Below the pieces are notes generated by a model. That model was not told where the DNA came from, did not search any database, and saw only the letters and a program-made list of their open reading frames with translations. The position numbers were made by a program, and so were the translations under genes. From Pseudomonadota bacterium (lineage in GTDB: Bacteria > Desulfobacterota > Desulfarculia > Adiutricales > JAGVGV01): DNA of 37,554 nucleotides. This document shows positions 1 through 7,910 of this stretch, piece by piece. How positions within the stretch are numbered: the stretch's first letter is position 1; every line of letters begins with the position of its first letter. The stretch spans positions 1-37,554 of the forward strand of contig JAHJTB010000291.1 in NCBI GenBank assembly GCA_018830135.1. Reading direction: 5' to 3'.

Positions 1-163
1 AAGCTCTCGCTACCGCCCCAGTCTCCACCGGAAATCTCGGCAGGCAATCTCGGGACTGTGGTGAAGACCTTTTGAACCGTTTCCTTGTTTTTCAGGGGGT
101 TACAAAAACAATACCCCCCGAATAGCGAAAGTCGGGCTAATCTGTGTCAGGGGTCGCGCCTTA

Positions 164-553
164 TTACGTCTCGGCCGCCCAGATCATTGGGCGGAGGGCG
201 AGATATATTTTCTCCTGCATGTCCTCATCGGCCGTGCGGTCCCCTATGTATTCCCGCACCGCATTTTCCCGTTCATGGATATAAGCTCCGTATTCGCCTA
301 GGAGGCTCATGCATTGGTCCGGGTCGTGGGGCACTCGGACCAGCCCACGCGGTTCATGCCGGGCCAGAAGAATCAACAGCTCGTCCTGTTCTGCCGAATG
401 GGTTCTGACAAGTGATATTCTCTTTTTCCTCTTGAGAAACTCCACGCCGTGCAGATCGTACAGGTCCTTGAATTTCCGGGGCTCGCCATCGGCCGGCAGT
501 TTCAGCGGTTGCGGGGTTCCGGCTTTTCCGATATTTTCAAGCCGGCGCGTCAA
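164..553 (-). CDS. Hypothetical protein, about 129 aa
   Basis: I do not recognise this protein. It is charged and soluble-looking, with no signal peptide or membrane segment. The last two thirds read like genuine coding sequence, with a predicted helical C-terminus ending in IWAAET. The frame is closed upstream by a TGA about 30 bases before the proposed TTG start, and there is no clear ribosome binding site, so the true start is uncertain. It lies downstream of a broken XRE antitoxin gene on the same strand, about 100 bases away. It could belong to the same accessory patch, but it lacks recognisable RelE or HigB toxin motifs. It may also be a remnant whose 5' part has been lost. Confidence 0.4.
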   Translation of the reverse strand: MTRRLENIGKAGTPQPLKLPADGEPRKFKDLYDLHGVEFLKRKKRISLVRTHSAEQDELLILLARHEPRGLVRVPHDPDQCMSLLGEYGAYIHERENAVREYIGDRTADEDMQEKIYLALRPMIWAAET

Positions 554-654
554 GCCGGTCAGGGCGGGGACGCCACTTTTTCAAACCCTTCCCTTTTTCC
601 CGCCGGCTCTTTTTTCACTGTCCGGCGGGGATTCAACGGGTGATATTTCGATTG

Positions 655-936
655 TTATTTTTTATTCAAAGCCGCGGCGATTCGACTGAGCATGGACAAT
701 GAGTGGCCTTCAGAGTCCGAATCCTCCAGCCTGCTGATCACGGACTGAGTGGCGCCGACAAGATTGGCCAGATATCTTTGGGTCAGACCGGCCTCCTGCC
801 TGAGTTCGTAAATCGTCCGGGCGACCTGGGCATTGACCCGTTCCTCCTGAAGGGATGCTTTTCGCTCGGGGTTCTCTCCGATGTAACGCCGGTTTAAAAT
901 CTAAACGGCGTTCGATCTCATTTTTTGCTCGGTCAT
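655..936 (-). pseudogene. XRE-family antitoxin-like gene interrupted by an in-frame TAG
   Basis: Reading from the ATG at 936 gives MTEQKMRSNAV, then TAG at 903-901. The same frame then continues without interruption as ILNRRYIGENPERK and a full helix-turn-helix (ELRQEAGLTQRYLANLVG, then TQSVISRLED, then HSLSMLSRIAAAL) to a TAA at 655. The sequence on both sides of the TAG matches one family, the short HTH_3 antitoxins of about 93 aa that carry a RYIG-NPER stretch before the HTH. I therefore read this as a single gene with a nonsense mutation at codon 12. No ATG, GTG or TTG lies between the stop and the HTH that would give a sensible shorter product. The usual RelE/HigB-like toxin partner is not visible next to it; the upstream neighbour is a NYN nuclease gene 43 bases away. 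Confidence 0.75.
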
Positions 937-979
937 GATGCACCCAAAACCATCCGGGTTCGGCATGGAAGCCCTTTTC

Positions 980-1600
980 CTACCAGGTGGCGGGCTTCCG
1001 CAGGTTCGTTCCGGGAATCGGATTTGGAAGTTGTGATTTGGCCAGAGTCGTTTTTCGCACACTTTTAATAAAGTCGGCGTATGCCGCCAACTGCTTGGAC
1101 GGCCGCCCTTGACTCGGCAGAACCAGACCAAGAACCTTGTTGTGTTGGGCCTTGACGAGCTTCATCGACTCGGCCAAATCGCTGTCATTTGAGACCACCA
1201 CGGCGCAGTCGTATAAACCGAGCCAAGCGTCATTGAGCAGGTGAACGGCCAAATTCACATCAGAACCCTTCTCTTCTGTTTTTATAACTCTCGAGAATCG
1301 TAGATTTTTTGTGGGCCTTGCCAGGGGAGCCGCGACTTCGTGATGAAGGAAATGGACAAAATAAATTGATATTTCAGGTATATACGCTTCCAGAGCCCTC
1401 AAATATGTTTGTTGCCTTATGGGTTGGTCTGGATCGTTTTTACCCGATACTCGCGCGGTGAAGTATTTGATACATGATATCTGATTGTCCGAAGCCAGTA
1501 TATTTGAAAACAATTGCTTGAAATCCAGCCATTTATAGGGGGAATCCTTTACAGCACCGTAGTAGAAATTGAATCCGTCAATGTAGATGAAGGTCTTCAT
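980..1600 (-). CDS. NYN-domain (LabA/DUF88-like) ribonuclease, 206 aa
   Basis: The protein begins MKTFIYIDGFNFYYG, the standard opening of NYN/PIN-fold proteins of the LabA/DUF88 group. Candidate metal-binding acidic residues are D8, D114 and D124 (KGSDVNLAVHLLNDAW) and D139/D141 (VVSNDSDL). Family members are metal-dependent RNases; the substrate here is unknown. The ATG at 1600 is chosen because the fold starts there; a longer frame upstream adds only non-family residues. It sits 43 bases upstream of a broken XRE antitoxin gene and could be, or replace, a toxin partner, but that is inference. A promoter and a hairpin leader lie upstream. The gene looks lower in GC than the housekeeping genes around it. 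Confidence 0.85.
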   Translation of the reverse strand: MKTFIYIDGFNFYYGAVKDSPYKWLDFKQLFSNILASDNQISCIKYFTARVSGKNDPDQPIRQQTYLRALEAYIPEISIYFVHFLHHEVAAPLARPTKNLRFSRVIKTEEKGSDVNLAVHLLNDAWLGLYDCAVVVSNDSDLAESMKLVKAQHNKVLGLVLPSQGRPSKQLAAYADFIKSVRKTTLAKSQLPNPIPGTNLRKPATW

Positions 1601-1617
1601 GGCCCTATAAAAAGCAA

Positions 1618-1649
1618 GGGTCGCCGAAGCGACCCGCACCCTGGGTCGA
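1618..1649 (-). terminator. UUCG-capped hairpin with U-tract in the NYN gene leader (terminator or attenuator)
   Basis: On the minus strand the sequence GGGTCGC-TTCG-GCGACCC (1635-1618) forms a perfect 7-bp stem with a UUCG loop, followed by TTGCTTTTTAT, so it looks like an intrinsic terminator. It could end the M23 gene transcript that stops at 1728. A second segment, CGACCC at 1648-1643, can pair with the left arm GGGTCG instead, forming a 6-bp stem with a 7-nt loop that would prevent the terminator. Because a good promoter lies just upstream at 1677-1705, the element may also attenuate the NYN gene. Confidence 0.5.
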
Positions 1650-1676
1650 AACCACAGGGGATGTTATATGGATAAT

Positions 1677-1705
1677 AGAATACCTATTTCGTCGCCGTTT
1701 GTCAA
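1677..1705 (-). promoter_or_regulatory. Sigma-70-type promoter for the NYN gene
   Basis: A consensus -35 box TTGACA at 1705-1700 is separated by 17 bases from the -10 box TATTCT at 1682-1677 on the minus strand. Transcription would begin near 1670, upstream of the leader hairpin and of the NYN start at 1600. Assigned by eye only. Confidence 0.5.
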
Positions 1706-1727
1706 CTCTTTTTACTTCCTGATTTCG

Positions 1728-2504
1728 CTATTTTTTCGTCAGGGCCTCACAGGCGATGGGCCAGGCGAGCCGGGCGCCCGGGGGGTGGATTTGGCCGTCC
1801 ATGGTGACGTAGGGGATGGCGACCTGTTTTTCGCCCGCCGGCGGCCCCGGAGATGCTGGCGCTTTGGCCGCGTCGTAGTAGAGGACGACCGGATCGACGA
1901 GTTGGGAGCCTTCAAACGAGTCGTCCGGGCTTTTCCGGGCCGTCAGGTGCAGATGCGGATAGCCGCCGGCGCCGTAGTGCCCGCCGGTGGTGCCGGTCTT
2001 GCCCGACCGGGCGATCTTCTGGCCCGCGGTCACCCGGTCCCCCACGACAAGTTCGGGCATGGCGTCGAGGTGCTGGTATTTTGCAAAGACCCAGTAAGGC
2101 AGGCCGGTGTCTTCGGGCGCATGCTTCAGCCAGATGAAAATACCCAGCATCGTTCCCCCCTCCCCCTTGTCCATGACCGTGCCCGAGGCCAGGGCCAGCA
2201 AGGGCGTGCCTTCTTCCAGGGACACGTCGACCCCGCCATGGGCGCCGCCTCCGGGGGCCCAGGAAGGCCGCTTGCTGCCGTCGTACCGGGTGGGCGATCC
2301 GAAAGGCGAGGCGATCTTGAAACAACGGGCCTCGACCGGGAAGAGCGGTTCGATGCCGCTCGGCTCGGCCACCTCGCCCTTCTGGGCCGCGGGCGCTTCC
2401 GTCCGGGGCGACCGGCCGGACCGGCCCTTGGCCGAGGCGTCGAAGCAGAAGAGCAGCACGGCCAGGGCCGCGAAACAGGCCGCCAAAGATCGATATGAAC
2501 GCAT
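1728..2504 (-). CDS. Secreted M23-family (LytM-like) metallopeptidase, 258 aa
   Basis: Residues 1-25 form a signal peptide ending FDASA, so the protein is exported. The M23 domain spans roughly residues 60-215. H89 and D93 (AHGGVD) and H184/H186 (PHLHL) are the canonical HxxxD and HxH zinc-binding motifs, and H145 (KYQHLD) lies between them. All metal ligands therefore appear present, which suggests an active peptidoglycan endopeptidase rather than a LytM-type activator, although the substrate is not shown. The ATG at 2504 is chosen because GAAGGAGGG lies about 8-10 bases upstream and the signal peptide begins there. The gene stands alone: a terminator of the RND operon lies upstream and a hairpin lies downstream. 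Confidence 0.87.
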   Translation of the reverse strand: MRSYRSLAACFAALAVLLFCFDASAKGRSGRSPRTEAPAAQKGEVAEPSGIEPLFPVEARCFKIASPFGSPTRYDGSKRPSWAPGGGAHGGVDVSLEEGTPLLALASGTVMDKGEGGTMLGIFIWLKHAPEDTGLPYWVFAKYQHLDAMPELVVGDRVTAGQKIARSGKTGTTGGHYGAGGYPHLHLTARKSPDDSFEGSQLVDPVVLYYDAAKAPASPGPPAGEKQVAIPYVTMDGQIHPPGARLAWPIACEALTKK

Positions 2505-2532
2505 CCGGGTCCCTCCTTCGTGTCCGGCGATG

Positions 2533-2538
2533 ATTATA
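2533..2538 (-). promoter_or_regulatory. Candidate -10 box for the M23 peptidase gene
   Basis: A consensus TATAAT reads on the minus strand at 2538-2533, about 30 bases upstream of the M23 start codon. The hexamer 17 bases further upstream (CGGTGC) is a poor -35 box, so the promoter may depend on an activator or another sigma factor, or may not be real. Confidence 0.3.
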
Positions 2539-2661
2539 CACCAGGGGACTCGATCGCACCGGCGGGAACCGTCGTACTGTATGGAGGCAGGACAAATGAT
2601 GAACAGCGGAACCGATGGCGCCGCCCTGACCGCCATTTTATCAGGAATCGTATCGGGCGGT

Positions 2662-2697
2662 AAAAAAAAGAGCCGGCCCGGATTCCGGGCCGGCTCG
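2662..2697 (-). terminator. Intrinsic terminator of the tetR-MFP-RND operon
   Basis: On the minus strand a 12-bp perfect GC-rich stem (GAGCCGGCCCGG with its complement, 3-nt loop, 2696-2670) is followed directly by a run of eight T. It begins 10 bases after the RND permease stop codon, which is where an operon terminator is expected. Confidence 0.85.
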
Positions 2698-2705
2698 GAG
2701 GCTTT

Positions 2706-5700
2706 CTATACCAAATCGTCCGCCTCCTCCCGGGGCCGGACCTGAACTTCGGAGTCCGGCTCGGCGGCCCGGAGCGTCACGCGTTCGGCCAGGCTGCACA
2801 GGACCGGGACCACGATCAGGGTCAGCAGGGTGGCCACGGTCAGGCCGAAAATAACGGCCACGGCCATGGGACCCCACCACTGGGACGACTCGCCGCCGTA
2901 CTCCATGACCAGGTTCCTGAAGTCGAAGCTGGTGCCCACGGCCATGGGGATCAGGCCCAGGATGGTGGTGATGGCCGTGAGCATGACCGGGCGGAAGCGG
3001 ACCATGCCGGCCCGTTCCAGGGCCTGCCGGGAACTCATGCCCCGGTCAAGGAGCTGCTTGTAGTAGTCGATCAGGACGATGGCGTTGTTGACCACCACGC
3101 CGGCCAGGCTGATCACCCCGATCCCGGTCATGATGACGCCGAAGGCCATGCCCGTGACCAGGAGCCCGAAAAAGACCCCGATCAGGGACAGGAGGACCGC
3201 GGCCATGATGATCAGGGGAAAGACGAAGGAATCGAATTCGGCCAGCAGGACGAGCAGGATGACAAAGATGGCGGCCACGAAGGCCTTGCCCAGGAAGGCC
3301 TGGGCCTTTTGCTGTTCCTCCTGTTCGCCGGTGAAGGTGTAGTGGTAGCCGCTGGGCCATTCCATGGTCTTCATTTTGACCCCGATATCCTTGATGATGT
3401 CGTTGGCCAGCCGGCCGGAGTTGTTGCCCGAAATCGTGATGACCCGTTTCTGGTTCTTGCGCATGATGGTCCCGAAACCGCTGGACAGGGTAATCTTGGC
3501 CAGACTGGTCAGGGGGATGGGTTCGCCCTTGGGTCCGCTGATGGTCAGGCGTTCCAGGCTTTCGATGGAGTGGCGGTCCCGGTCCGGGAGGCGGGCGATG
3601 ATGTCGTATTCGTCCTTGCCTTCCCGATAGACGCCGGCCTTGACGCCGTTGATGGCCGCCTTGACCGTATAGGCGATGGTGTAGGTGTCCAGGCCGAAGA
3701 GGGCGGCTTTTTCCTTGTCCACCTCGACCCGGATTTCCGGTTTTCCTTTGACGTAGTTGTCCTTCAGATCGACCAGTCCGGGAATGTTCCGGATGAGCGC
3801 CCGGACCCGGGCGGTCAGGTCGCCCAGGATTTCGATGTCCTCGCCGGTGATCTCGATGTTGACGGGCGCTCCGGTGGGCGGGCCGTGCTTTTCCTCTTCG
3901 ACCTGGACCTCGGCCCCATGGATGGCGGCCAGGACCCGGGCCCGAATCTCCTTGATCAGTTCGGGGGAGGGCCGGGACCGCTTGTGGAAGTCCACGAAGT
4001 CGAAGGAGACCCGGCTGATGTGGGTCCCGCTCCCGCCCTCGCTGAAGACGTTGCCGCCCACGGAGCCGATGTTGGCGATGACGGCTTCCACGTCCGGGTA
4101 GTCGGCCAGAATCTTTTCAGCCTGGACCACCAGCCGGTCCGAAGCGTCCAGGTTGGTCCCTTCCGGGGCCTTGATGAAGACGTAGCCCCGCTGGGGGTCG
4201 GCCTGGGGGAAGAATTCGGTTCCCTTGCCGAACATGCCGAACGAGGCAATCGAGGAGACCAGGAGGATGAGGGCGCCCAGGACGACGATCAGCCGGTGGC
4301 TCAGGGACCAGACGAGAATGCGGTAGTAGATGCGCTTGATCAGGGGTTCATCGGCCGGATTCCAGTCAAAGGGGTCCGTGGCCCTGCCCGCGCCCTTGAC
4401 CGTCTGGTAGCGGGCCGACAGGACCGGATTGATGACCAGGGCCACGAACAGGGAGGCGGTCAGGGCCAGGATCAGGGTCAGGGGCAGGTAGCCCATGAAC
4501 TCGCCCATGATGCCCGGCCAGAAGAGCATGGGAATAAAGGCCCCCAGGGTGGTCAGGGTCGAGGTGATGACCGGCCAGGCCACCTGGTTCGTGCCGATCC
4601 GGGCCGCCTCGGCCCGGGACTTGCCCTGCTGCATGTGCCGGTAGATGTTTTCCACAATGACGATGGCGTTGTCCACCAGCATGCCCAGGGCCAGGATCAG
4701 GGCGAAGAGGACGACCATGTTCAACGTCACGCCCAGGCCGGTCAGCAGGACGAAGGTCAGGAGCATGGAGTAGGGGATGGCCATGGAGACGAAGATGGCC
4801 GAACGCCCCCCGATAAAGATGAGAATGACCAGGAGAACGAGGAGCAGGCCGGAAAGGATGTTGTTTTCCAGGTCGGCCACGTCCCGGCGGACCTCCTTGG
4901 ACTGGTCGGACGTCAGGTCGATCTTGAGGTCCGGGGGCATGAGGGGCTTGAGTTCCTTCACGGCCTGTTTGACGTCGTCGCAGATGCGGACGATGTTTTC
5001 CCCGCTGCGCTTGATGACACTCAGGGTCACGCTGGGCTGCTCGTTGATCCGGCTGCGGGTGGTGGGGTCCTTGAAGCTGTCCTGGATGAGGGCCACGTCC
5101 CGCAGGTAGACCGGTTTGCCGTCGCGGACAAAGGCGACGATGGAGAAGATTTCGGCCGGGTGCTTGAAGTCTTCGGGCACGCGGACCATGTACCGGCCGT
5201 CGCCGATATCCATGCTGCCGCCGGGCATGTTGACGTTGCCCTTGGTCACGGCCTGGATAAGGTTGGAAAAGGGCATGTTGTAGGCCCCGACCCGGTCCAG
5301 GTCGAACTCGACCATGATGGCCCGTTCCACCCCGCCGCTGAGGCGGGCCTCGAGCACCCCGGAGATGGATTCGAAGCGGTCCTTGTAGTCGTCGGCGAAC
5401 GTCTTGAGCCGGCGCAGGCTGAAGGGTCCGGACAGCACGACCCGGATGATGGGGAACTCGTTGAAGTTGACCTCCTTGACCATGGGGTCATCGGGCAGGT
5501 CGGCGGGCAGGTCGTTCCTGGCCTCGTCCACCTTGTCGCGGACCTTTTGCAGGGCGTCGTCGATGTTCACCTTGGGCAGGAACTTGACGGCCACGGTCGA
5601 GATGCCTTCGGCGGAGGTCGAGGTGATCTCCTCGGTGTCGGCCAGGCCCTTGAGTTTGCGCTCGATGGGAATGGAGATCAACTGCTCCATGTCCGTCGCG

Positions 5701-5864
5701 GAAACGCCTTCATAGGTTGTGGTCACGAAGACGTAGGGAATGGTGATGTCCGGGAAGGACTCCCTCGGCAGGGTCATGTAGGAGTACAGGCCGGCGATGA
5801 CGATCAGGACCAGCAGGGCCAGGACGGCGGCCTGGCGTTTGAGGGCGTACTGGTTGACGATCAT
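2706..5864 (-). CDS. RND-family efflux permease (HAE1-like), 1052 aa
   Basis: This is a full-length inner-membrane RND pump: N-terminal TM1 (ALLVLIVIAGLYSYM), a periplasmic porter loop, six further TM helices, a second periplasmic loop and a second TM block. The TM4 motif reads GMLVDNAIVIVENIYRH and the TM10 region VVVNNAIVLIDYY. Compared with AcrB, the first relay aspartate is kept while the second Asp and the lysine are Asn, a pattern common in a subgroup of RND pumps. The ATG overlaps the stop of the upstream fusion-protein gene (ATGA), so the two are translationally coupled. A strong terminator follows. The substrate cannot be told from sequence; with its TetR regulator, drugs or amphipathic compounds are likely. 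No outer-membrane TolC gene is present, so an unlinked one must serve. Confidence 0.95.
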   Translation of the reverse strand: MIVNQYALKRQAAVLALLVLIVIAGLYSYMTLPRESFPDITIPYVFVTTTYEGVSATDMEQLISIPIERKLKGLADTEEITSTSAEGISTVAVKFLPKVNIDDALQKVRDKVDEARNDLPADLPDDPMVKEVNFNEFPIIRVVLSGPFSLRRLKTFADDYKDRFESISGVLEARLSGGVERAIMVEFDLDRVGAYNMPFSNLIQAVTKGNVNMPGGSMDIGDGRYMVRVPEDFKHPAEIFSIVAFVRDGKPVYLRDVALIQDSFKDPTTRSRINEQPSVTLSVIKRSGENIVRICDDVKQAVKELKPLMPPDLKIDLTSDQSKEVRRDVADLENNILSGLLLVLLVILIFIGGRSAIFVSMAIPYSMLLTFVLLTGLGVTLNMVVLFALILALGMLVDNAIVIVENIYRHMQQGKSRAEAARIGTNQVAWPVITSTLTTLGAFIPMLFWPGIMGEFMGYLPLTLILALTASLFVALVINPVLSARYQTVKGAGRATDPFDWNPADEPLIKRIYYRILVWSLSHRLIVVLGALILLVSSIASFGMFGKGTEFFPQADPQRGYVFIKAPEGTNLDASDRLVVQAEKILADYPDVEAVIANIGSVGGNVFSEGGSGTHISRVSFDFVDFHKRSRPSPELIKEIRARVLAAIHGAEVQVEEEKHGPPTGAPVNIEITGEDIEILGDLTARVRALIRNIPGLVDLKDNYVKGKPEIRVEVDKEKAALFGLDTYTIAYTVKAAINGVKAGVYREGKDEYDIIARLPDRDRHSIESLERLTISGPKGEPIPLTSLAKITLSSGFGTIMRKNQKRVITISGNNSGRLANDIIKDIGVKMKTMEWPSGYHYTFTGEQEEQQKAQAFLGKAFVAAIFVILLVLLAEFDSFVFPLIIMAAVLLSLIGVFFGLLVTGMAFGVIMTGIGVISLAGVVVNNAIVLIDYYKQLLDRGMSSRQALERAGMVRFRPVMLTAITTILGLIPMAVGTSFDFRNLVMEYGGESSQWWGPMAVAVIFGLTVATLLTLIVVPVLCSLAERVTLRAAEPDSEVQVRPREEADDLV

Positions 5865-6910
5865 TGGGCTTTGACCTTGATGCCGTCCTCGACCATTTTC
5901 TGGCCGGACACGATGAGCCGGTCGCCGCTTTCGAGGCCCTTGGTGATCTGGACCCGGTCTTTTTCAATCACCCCGATGGAAATGGTTCTCGAACGGGCCA
6001 CGCCGTTATCTTCCACGAACAGGACCCGTTCCCCGCCCTTGTCCACGATGGCGAACAAGGGAGCGGCCAGGGCGTCGGGGACGACCCGGCGCAGAAAAGC
6101 CACCCGGGCGATCATGCCCGGACGAATGCGATGGTCCGGGTTGTCCACCATGACCTTGATCCGAAAGGTCTTGGTCGTCGAATCGGCCTTGTAGGCCACG
6201 AAATCGATCGAGCCCTGAAAGACTTCCTCGCCCAGGGCATCCACCCGCAGCATGACCGGCTGGCCGGGCTTGAGATAGCGCACGTCCATTTCCGGCACGT
6301 TGACGTCGATCTCGATCCGGTCGATGTTGACCAGGTCCAGGACCGGGTTGCCCCGGCTGACGTACTCGCCCGGGTCCACATGGAGATAGTTGACCCGGCC
6401 GTCCAGGGGCGAGCGCAGAAAGCCCTGTTCATACTGGACCCGGGCCTGGCGAACGCCGCCCATCTTCACGGCCCGGTCCGTTTCGCTCTGGTCCAGTTCC
6501 TCCCGGCTGATGATCTTGCGCTCGAAAAGCCGCTGGCGCCGCCGGTAGAGCTCGTCGGAAAGCTTGAAGGCGGCTTCGGCATTGTCCAGGGCGGCCTTGA
6601 GCGAGAAGACCTCGATCTTGGCCACCAGCTCGCCTTTCTTGACCGCCTGGCCCTCCCGGGGCCCGATCCACTCGACCTGGCCGCTCTGGTCGGCGGCCAG
6701 ACGGACGTCCTCGCTGGGTCTGGTCTCGCCGGGAAGAATCAGCACATCCTTCATCGGACCGGGCTGCACGGTCTGAACCGAAACGGCGACCACCCGCTCG
6801 GGCGGCGGCCCGGCCACCTCGGTCTTGCCCTCGGACGGGCCGCAGCCGGCCGCCAGCAGGGCCGACAGGCCGATCAAAGCCAAAAGCCTCCAGGCTCGAA
6901 TTGGTCCCAT
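5861..6910 (-). CDS. RND efflux periplasmic adaptor (membrane fusion lipoprotein), 349 aa
   Basis: The N-terminus is a lipoprotein signal peptide with lipobox LLAAGC, placing the modified Cys at residue 23. The rest follows the HlyD/AcrA plan: a barrel-sandwich half (DQSGQVEWIGPREGQAVKKG), a helical hairpin around residues 95-145 rich in Arg and Glu, the second lipoyl half (GFLRSPLDGRVNYLHVDPG), and beta-barrel and membrane-proximal domains to the end. It would be anchored in the inner membrane and connect the permease to an outer-membrane channel. It starts three bases after the tetR stop and overlaps the permease gene by 4 bases, so all three genes form one operon. Confidence 0.95.
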   Translation of the reverse strand: MGPIRAWRLLALIGLSALLAAGCGPSEGKTEVAGPPPERVVAVSVQTVQPGPMKDVLILPGETRPSEDVRLAADQSGQVEWIGPREGQAVKKGELVAKIEVFSLKAALDNAEAAFKLSDELYRRRQRLFERKIISREELDQSETDRAVKMGGVRQARVQYEQGFLRSPLDGRVNYLHVDPGEYVSRGNPVLDLVNIDRIEIDVNVPEMDVRYLKPGQPVMLRVDALGEEVFQGSIDFVAYKADSTTKTFRIKVMVDNPDHRIRPGMIARVAFLRRVVPDALAAPLFAIVDKGGERVLFVEDNGVARSRTISIGVIEKDRVQITKGLESGDRLIVSGQKMVEDGIKVKAQ

Positions 6911-6913
6911 AGC

Positions 6914-7525
6914 TCAATCTTTCCTTGTCGCCAGCCCTTGAAAGACCAGGCGAAGCATCTCCAGCAGCCGCTCCGGAGTGTAGGACTCCGGAAAGGACAT
7001 GCTGAAATGAATGGTGTGATCCAGAATGGCCACGATCAGGTTGGCCACCGCGTCCGGGTCCGCCTCGATCATCTCTCCCCGGGACGCCGCCGTCAAATAG
7101 ATGGCCTTGACCGCCTCCTTCTGCCGCAGGAAGAAGCCGTTCAGGTCCGGTTCCAGGGGTGCGCCCTGGGCCGGACCGAAGGCCATGCCGTGAAACATGC
7201 GGACCAGGGCCTCGTTTTCCTTGACATGGGCCTGCAAAACCTGAAAGAAACGGGTGAAACGCCCGATGGCCGGGCCGTCGGTCTCCAGAATCAGATCGAT
7301 CGCGGCCTTGTGGCGCTCCTGGGCTTCTTCCAGAATGGCCTGGAACAGGCCTTCCTTGCTCCCGAAATAATAATACAGGACCGGCTTGGTCACCCCGGCC
7401 GCGGAAACGATCTCCCGGACGGACGCGGCCGAATACCCCTTGCGGGCGAAGACCGACAGGGCGGCTTCGAGAATCCGCTCCCGAGCGCCCGGGCTGTTGT
7501 TTTCCGTATGTAAAGGTCTGCTCAT
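6914..7525 (-). CDS. TetR/AcrR-family repressor of the RND operon, 203 aa
   Basis: The N-terminal DNA-binding domain is typical: ARERILEAALSVFARKGY, then the HTH VREIVSAAGVTKPVLYYYF at about residues 37-55. The C-terminal ligand-binding part contains a conserved-looking HTIHFSMSF segment. The ATG at 7525 is chosen because the family domain begins about 12 residues later; the upstream in-frame extension is low-complexity and unlike the family. As the first gene of the efflux operon, with a perfect palindrome upstream, it most likely represses its own operon and is released by a pump substrate. Confidence 0.93.
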   Translation of the reverse strand: MSRPLHTENNSPGARERILEAALSVFARKGYSAASVREIVSAAGVTKPVLYYYFGSKEGLFQAILEEAQERHKAAIDLILETDGPAIGRFTRFFQVLQAHVKENEALVRMFHGMAFGPAQGAPLEPDLNGFFLRQKEAVKAIYLTAASRGEMIEADPDAVANLIVAILDHTIHFSMSFPESYTPERLLEMLRLVFQGLATRKD

Positions 7526-7633
7526 CACTCTGACCGTGCGCCGGAGACCCTGACGGCCCGCTCCGGACGCTTGCGCCGCTTGTCGTCCCTCTTCCGGCCG
7601 GGTCCCCCCCGACCGGACCATCTTCCGGTGCGG

Positions 7634-7662
7634 GGTGTAGCACAAGCGGGCGGCCTCGTCAA
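7634..7662 (-). promoter_or_regulatory. Promoter of the tetR-MFP-RND operon
   Basis: On the minus strand TTGACG (7662-7657), a 17-base spacer and TGC-TACACC (-10 at 7639-7634, with an extended TGn) form a plausible sigma-70 promoter about 110 bases upstream of tetR. The palindromic operator ends 9 bases upstream of the -35 box. Confidence 0.5.
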
Positions 7663-7670
7663 TAAAAAAC

Positions 7671-7688
7671 TTACCTACCGGTAGGTAA
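7671..7688. promoter_or_regulatory. Palindromic TetR-type operator
   Basis: TTACCTACCGGTAGGTAA is a perfect 18-bp palindrome at the head of the tetR-MFP-RND operon. Its length, symmetry and TACCTACCGGTAGGTA core are typical of TetR/AcrR operators. Binding by the adjacent TetR protein is inferred from position. Confidence 0.78.
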
Positions 7689-7841
7689 TACCCGGGGCCG
7701 AGGCATCAACCTCCCGAAAACAGATACATTTCCGTATCCCGGACCTGCGGGAAAAGCCGCCTTCGGCCCGAGGCCGCCCGGACGGATGGACCCGAAAATG
7801 ACCCGGCTCATTGGAACCTGGGGCATATCCGTCCCCCGGCC

Positions 7842-7870
7842 TTGTTTTTCACCCGCCCGTGGTCTATTTT
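7842..7870 (+). promoter_or_regulatory. Possible promoter of the PAS-GGDEF gene
   Basis: TTGTTT at 7842-7847, a 17-base spacer and TATTTT at 7865-7870 lie 41 bases before the start codon. Matches to consensus are moderate. The rest of the 385-base gap 7526-7910 holds the divergent operon promoter and operator, and I see nothing else in it. Confidence 0.35.
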
Positions 7871-7910
7871 TTACGGGTACCGGGAACTTTGGCCGACATG
7901 GGGGCAGAAA

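Noticed and set aside
1-75. An open frame entering from the left edge on the plus strand and ending in TGA
   Set aside because: Only 24 residues are visible and none match anything I know, so it cannot be called a gene end.
85-125. Paired G and C runs that could fold into a hairpin downstream of the 164-553 gene
   Set aside because: The stem is interrupted and there is no T-tract in the right direction.
901-1131. A frame overlapping the NYN gene that ends at the TAG of the XRE gene
   Set aside because: It lies inside the NYN coding region in another frame. Only its last 11 codons, from the ATG at 936, belong to the broken antitoxin gene.
3309-6194. A 961-codon open frame on the plus strand opposite the RND permease gene
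   Set aside because: It is low-complexity, rich in Gly, Asp, Val and Gln, without family motifs. It is the antisense image of a GC-rich gene with strong third-position bias.
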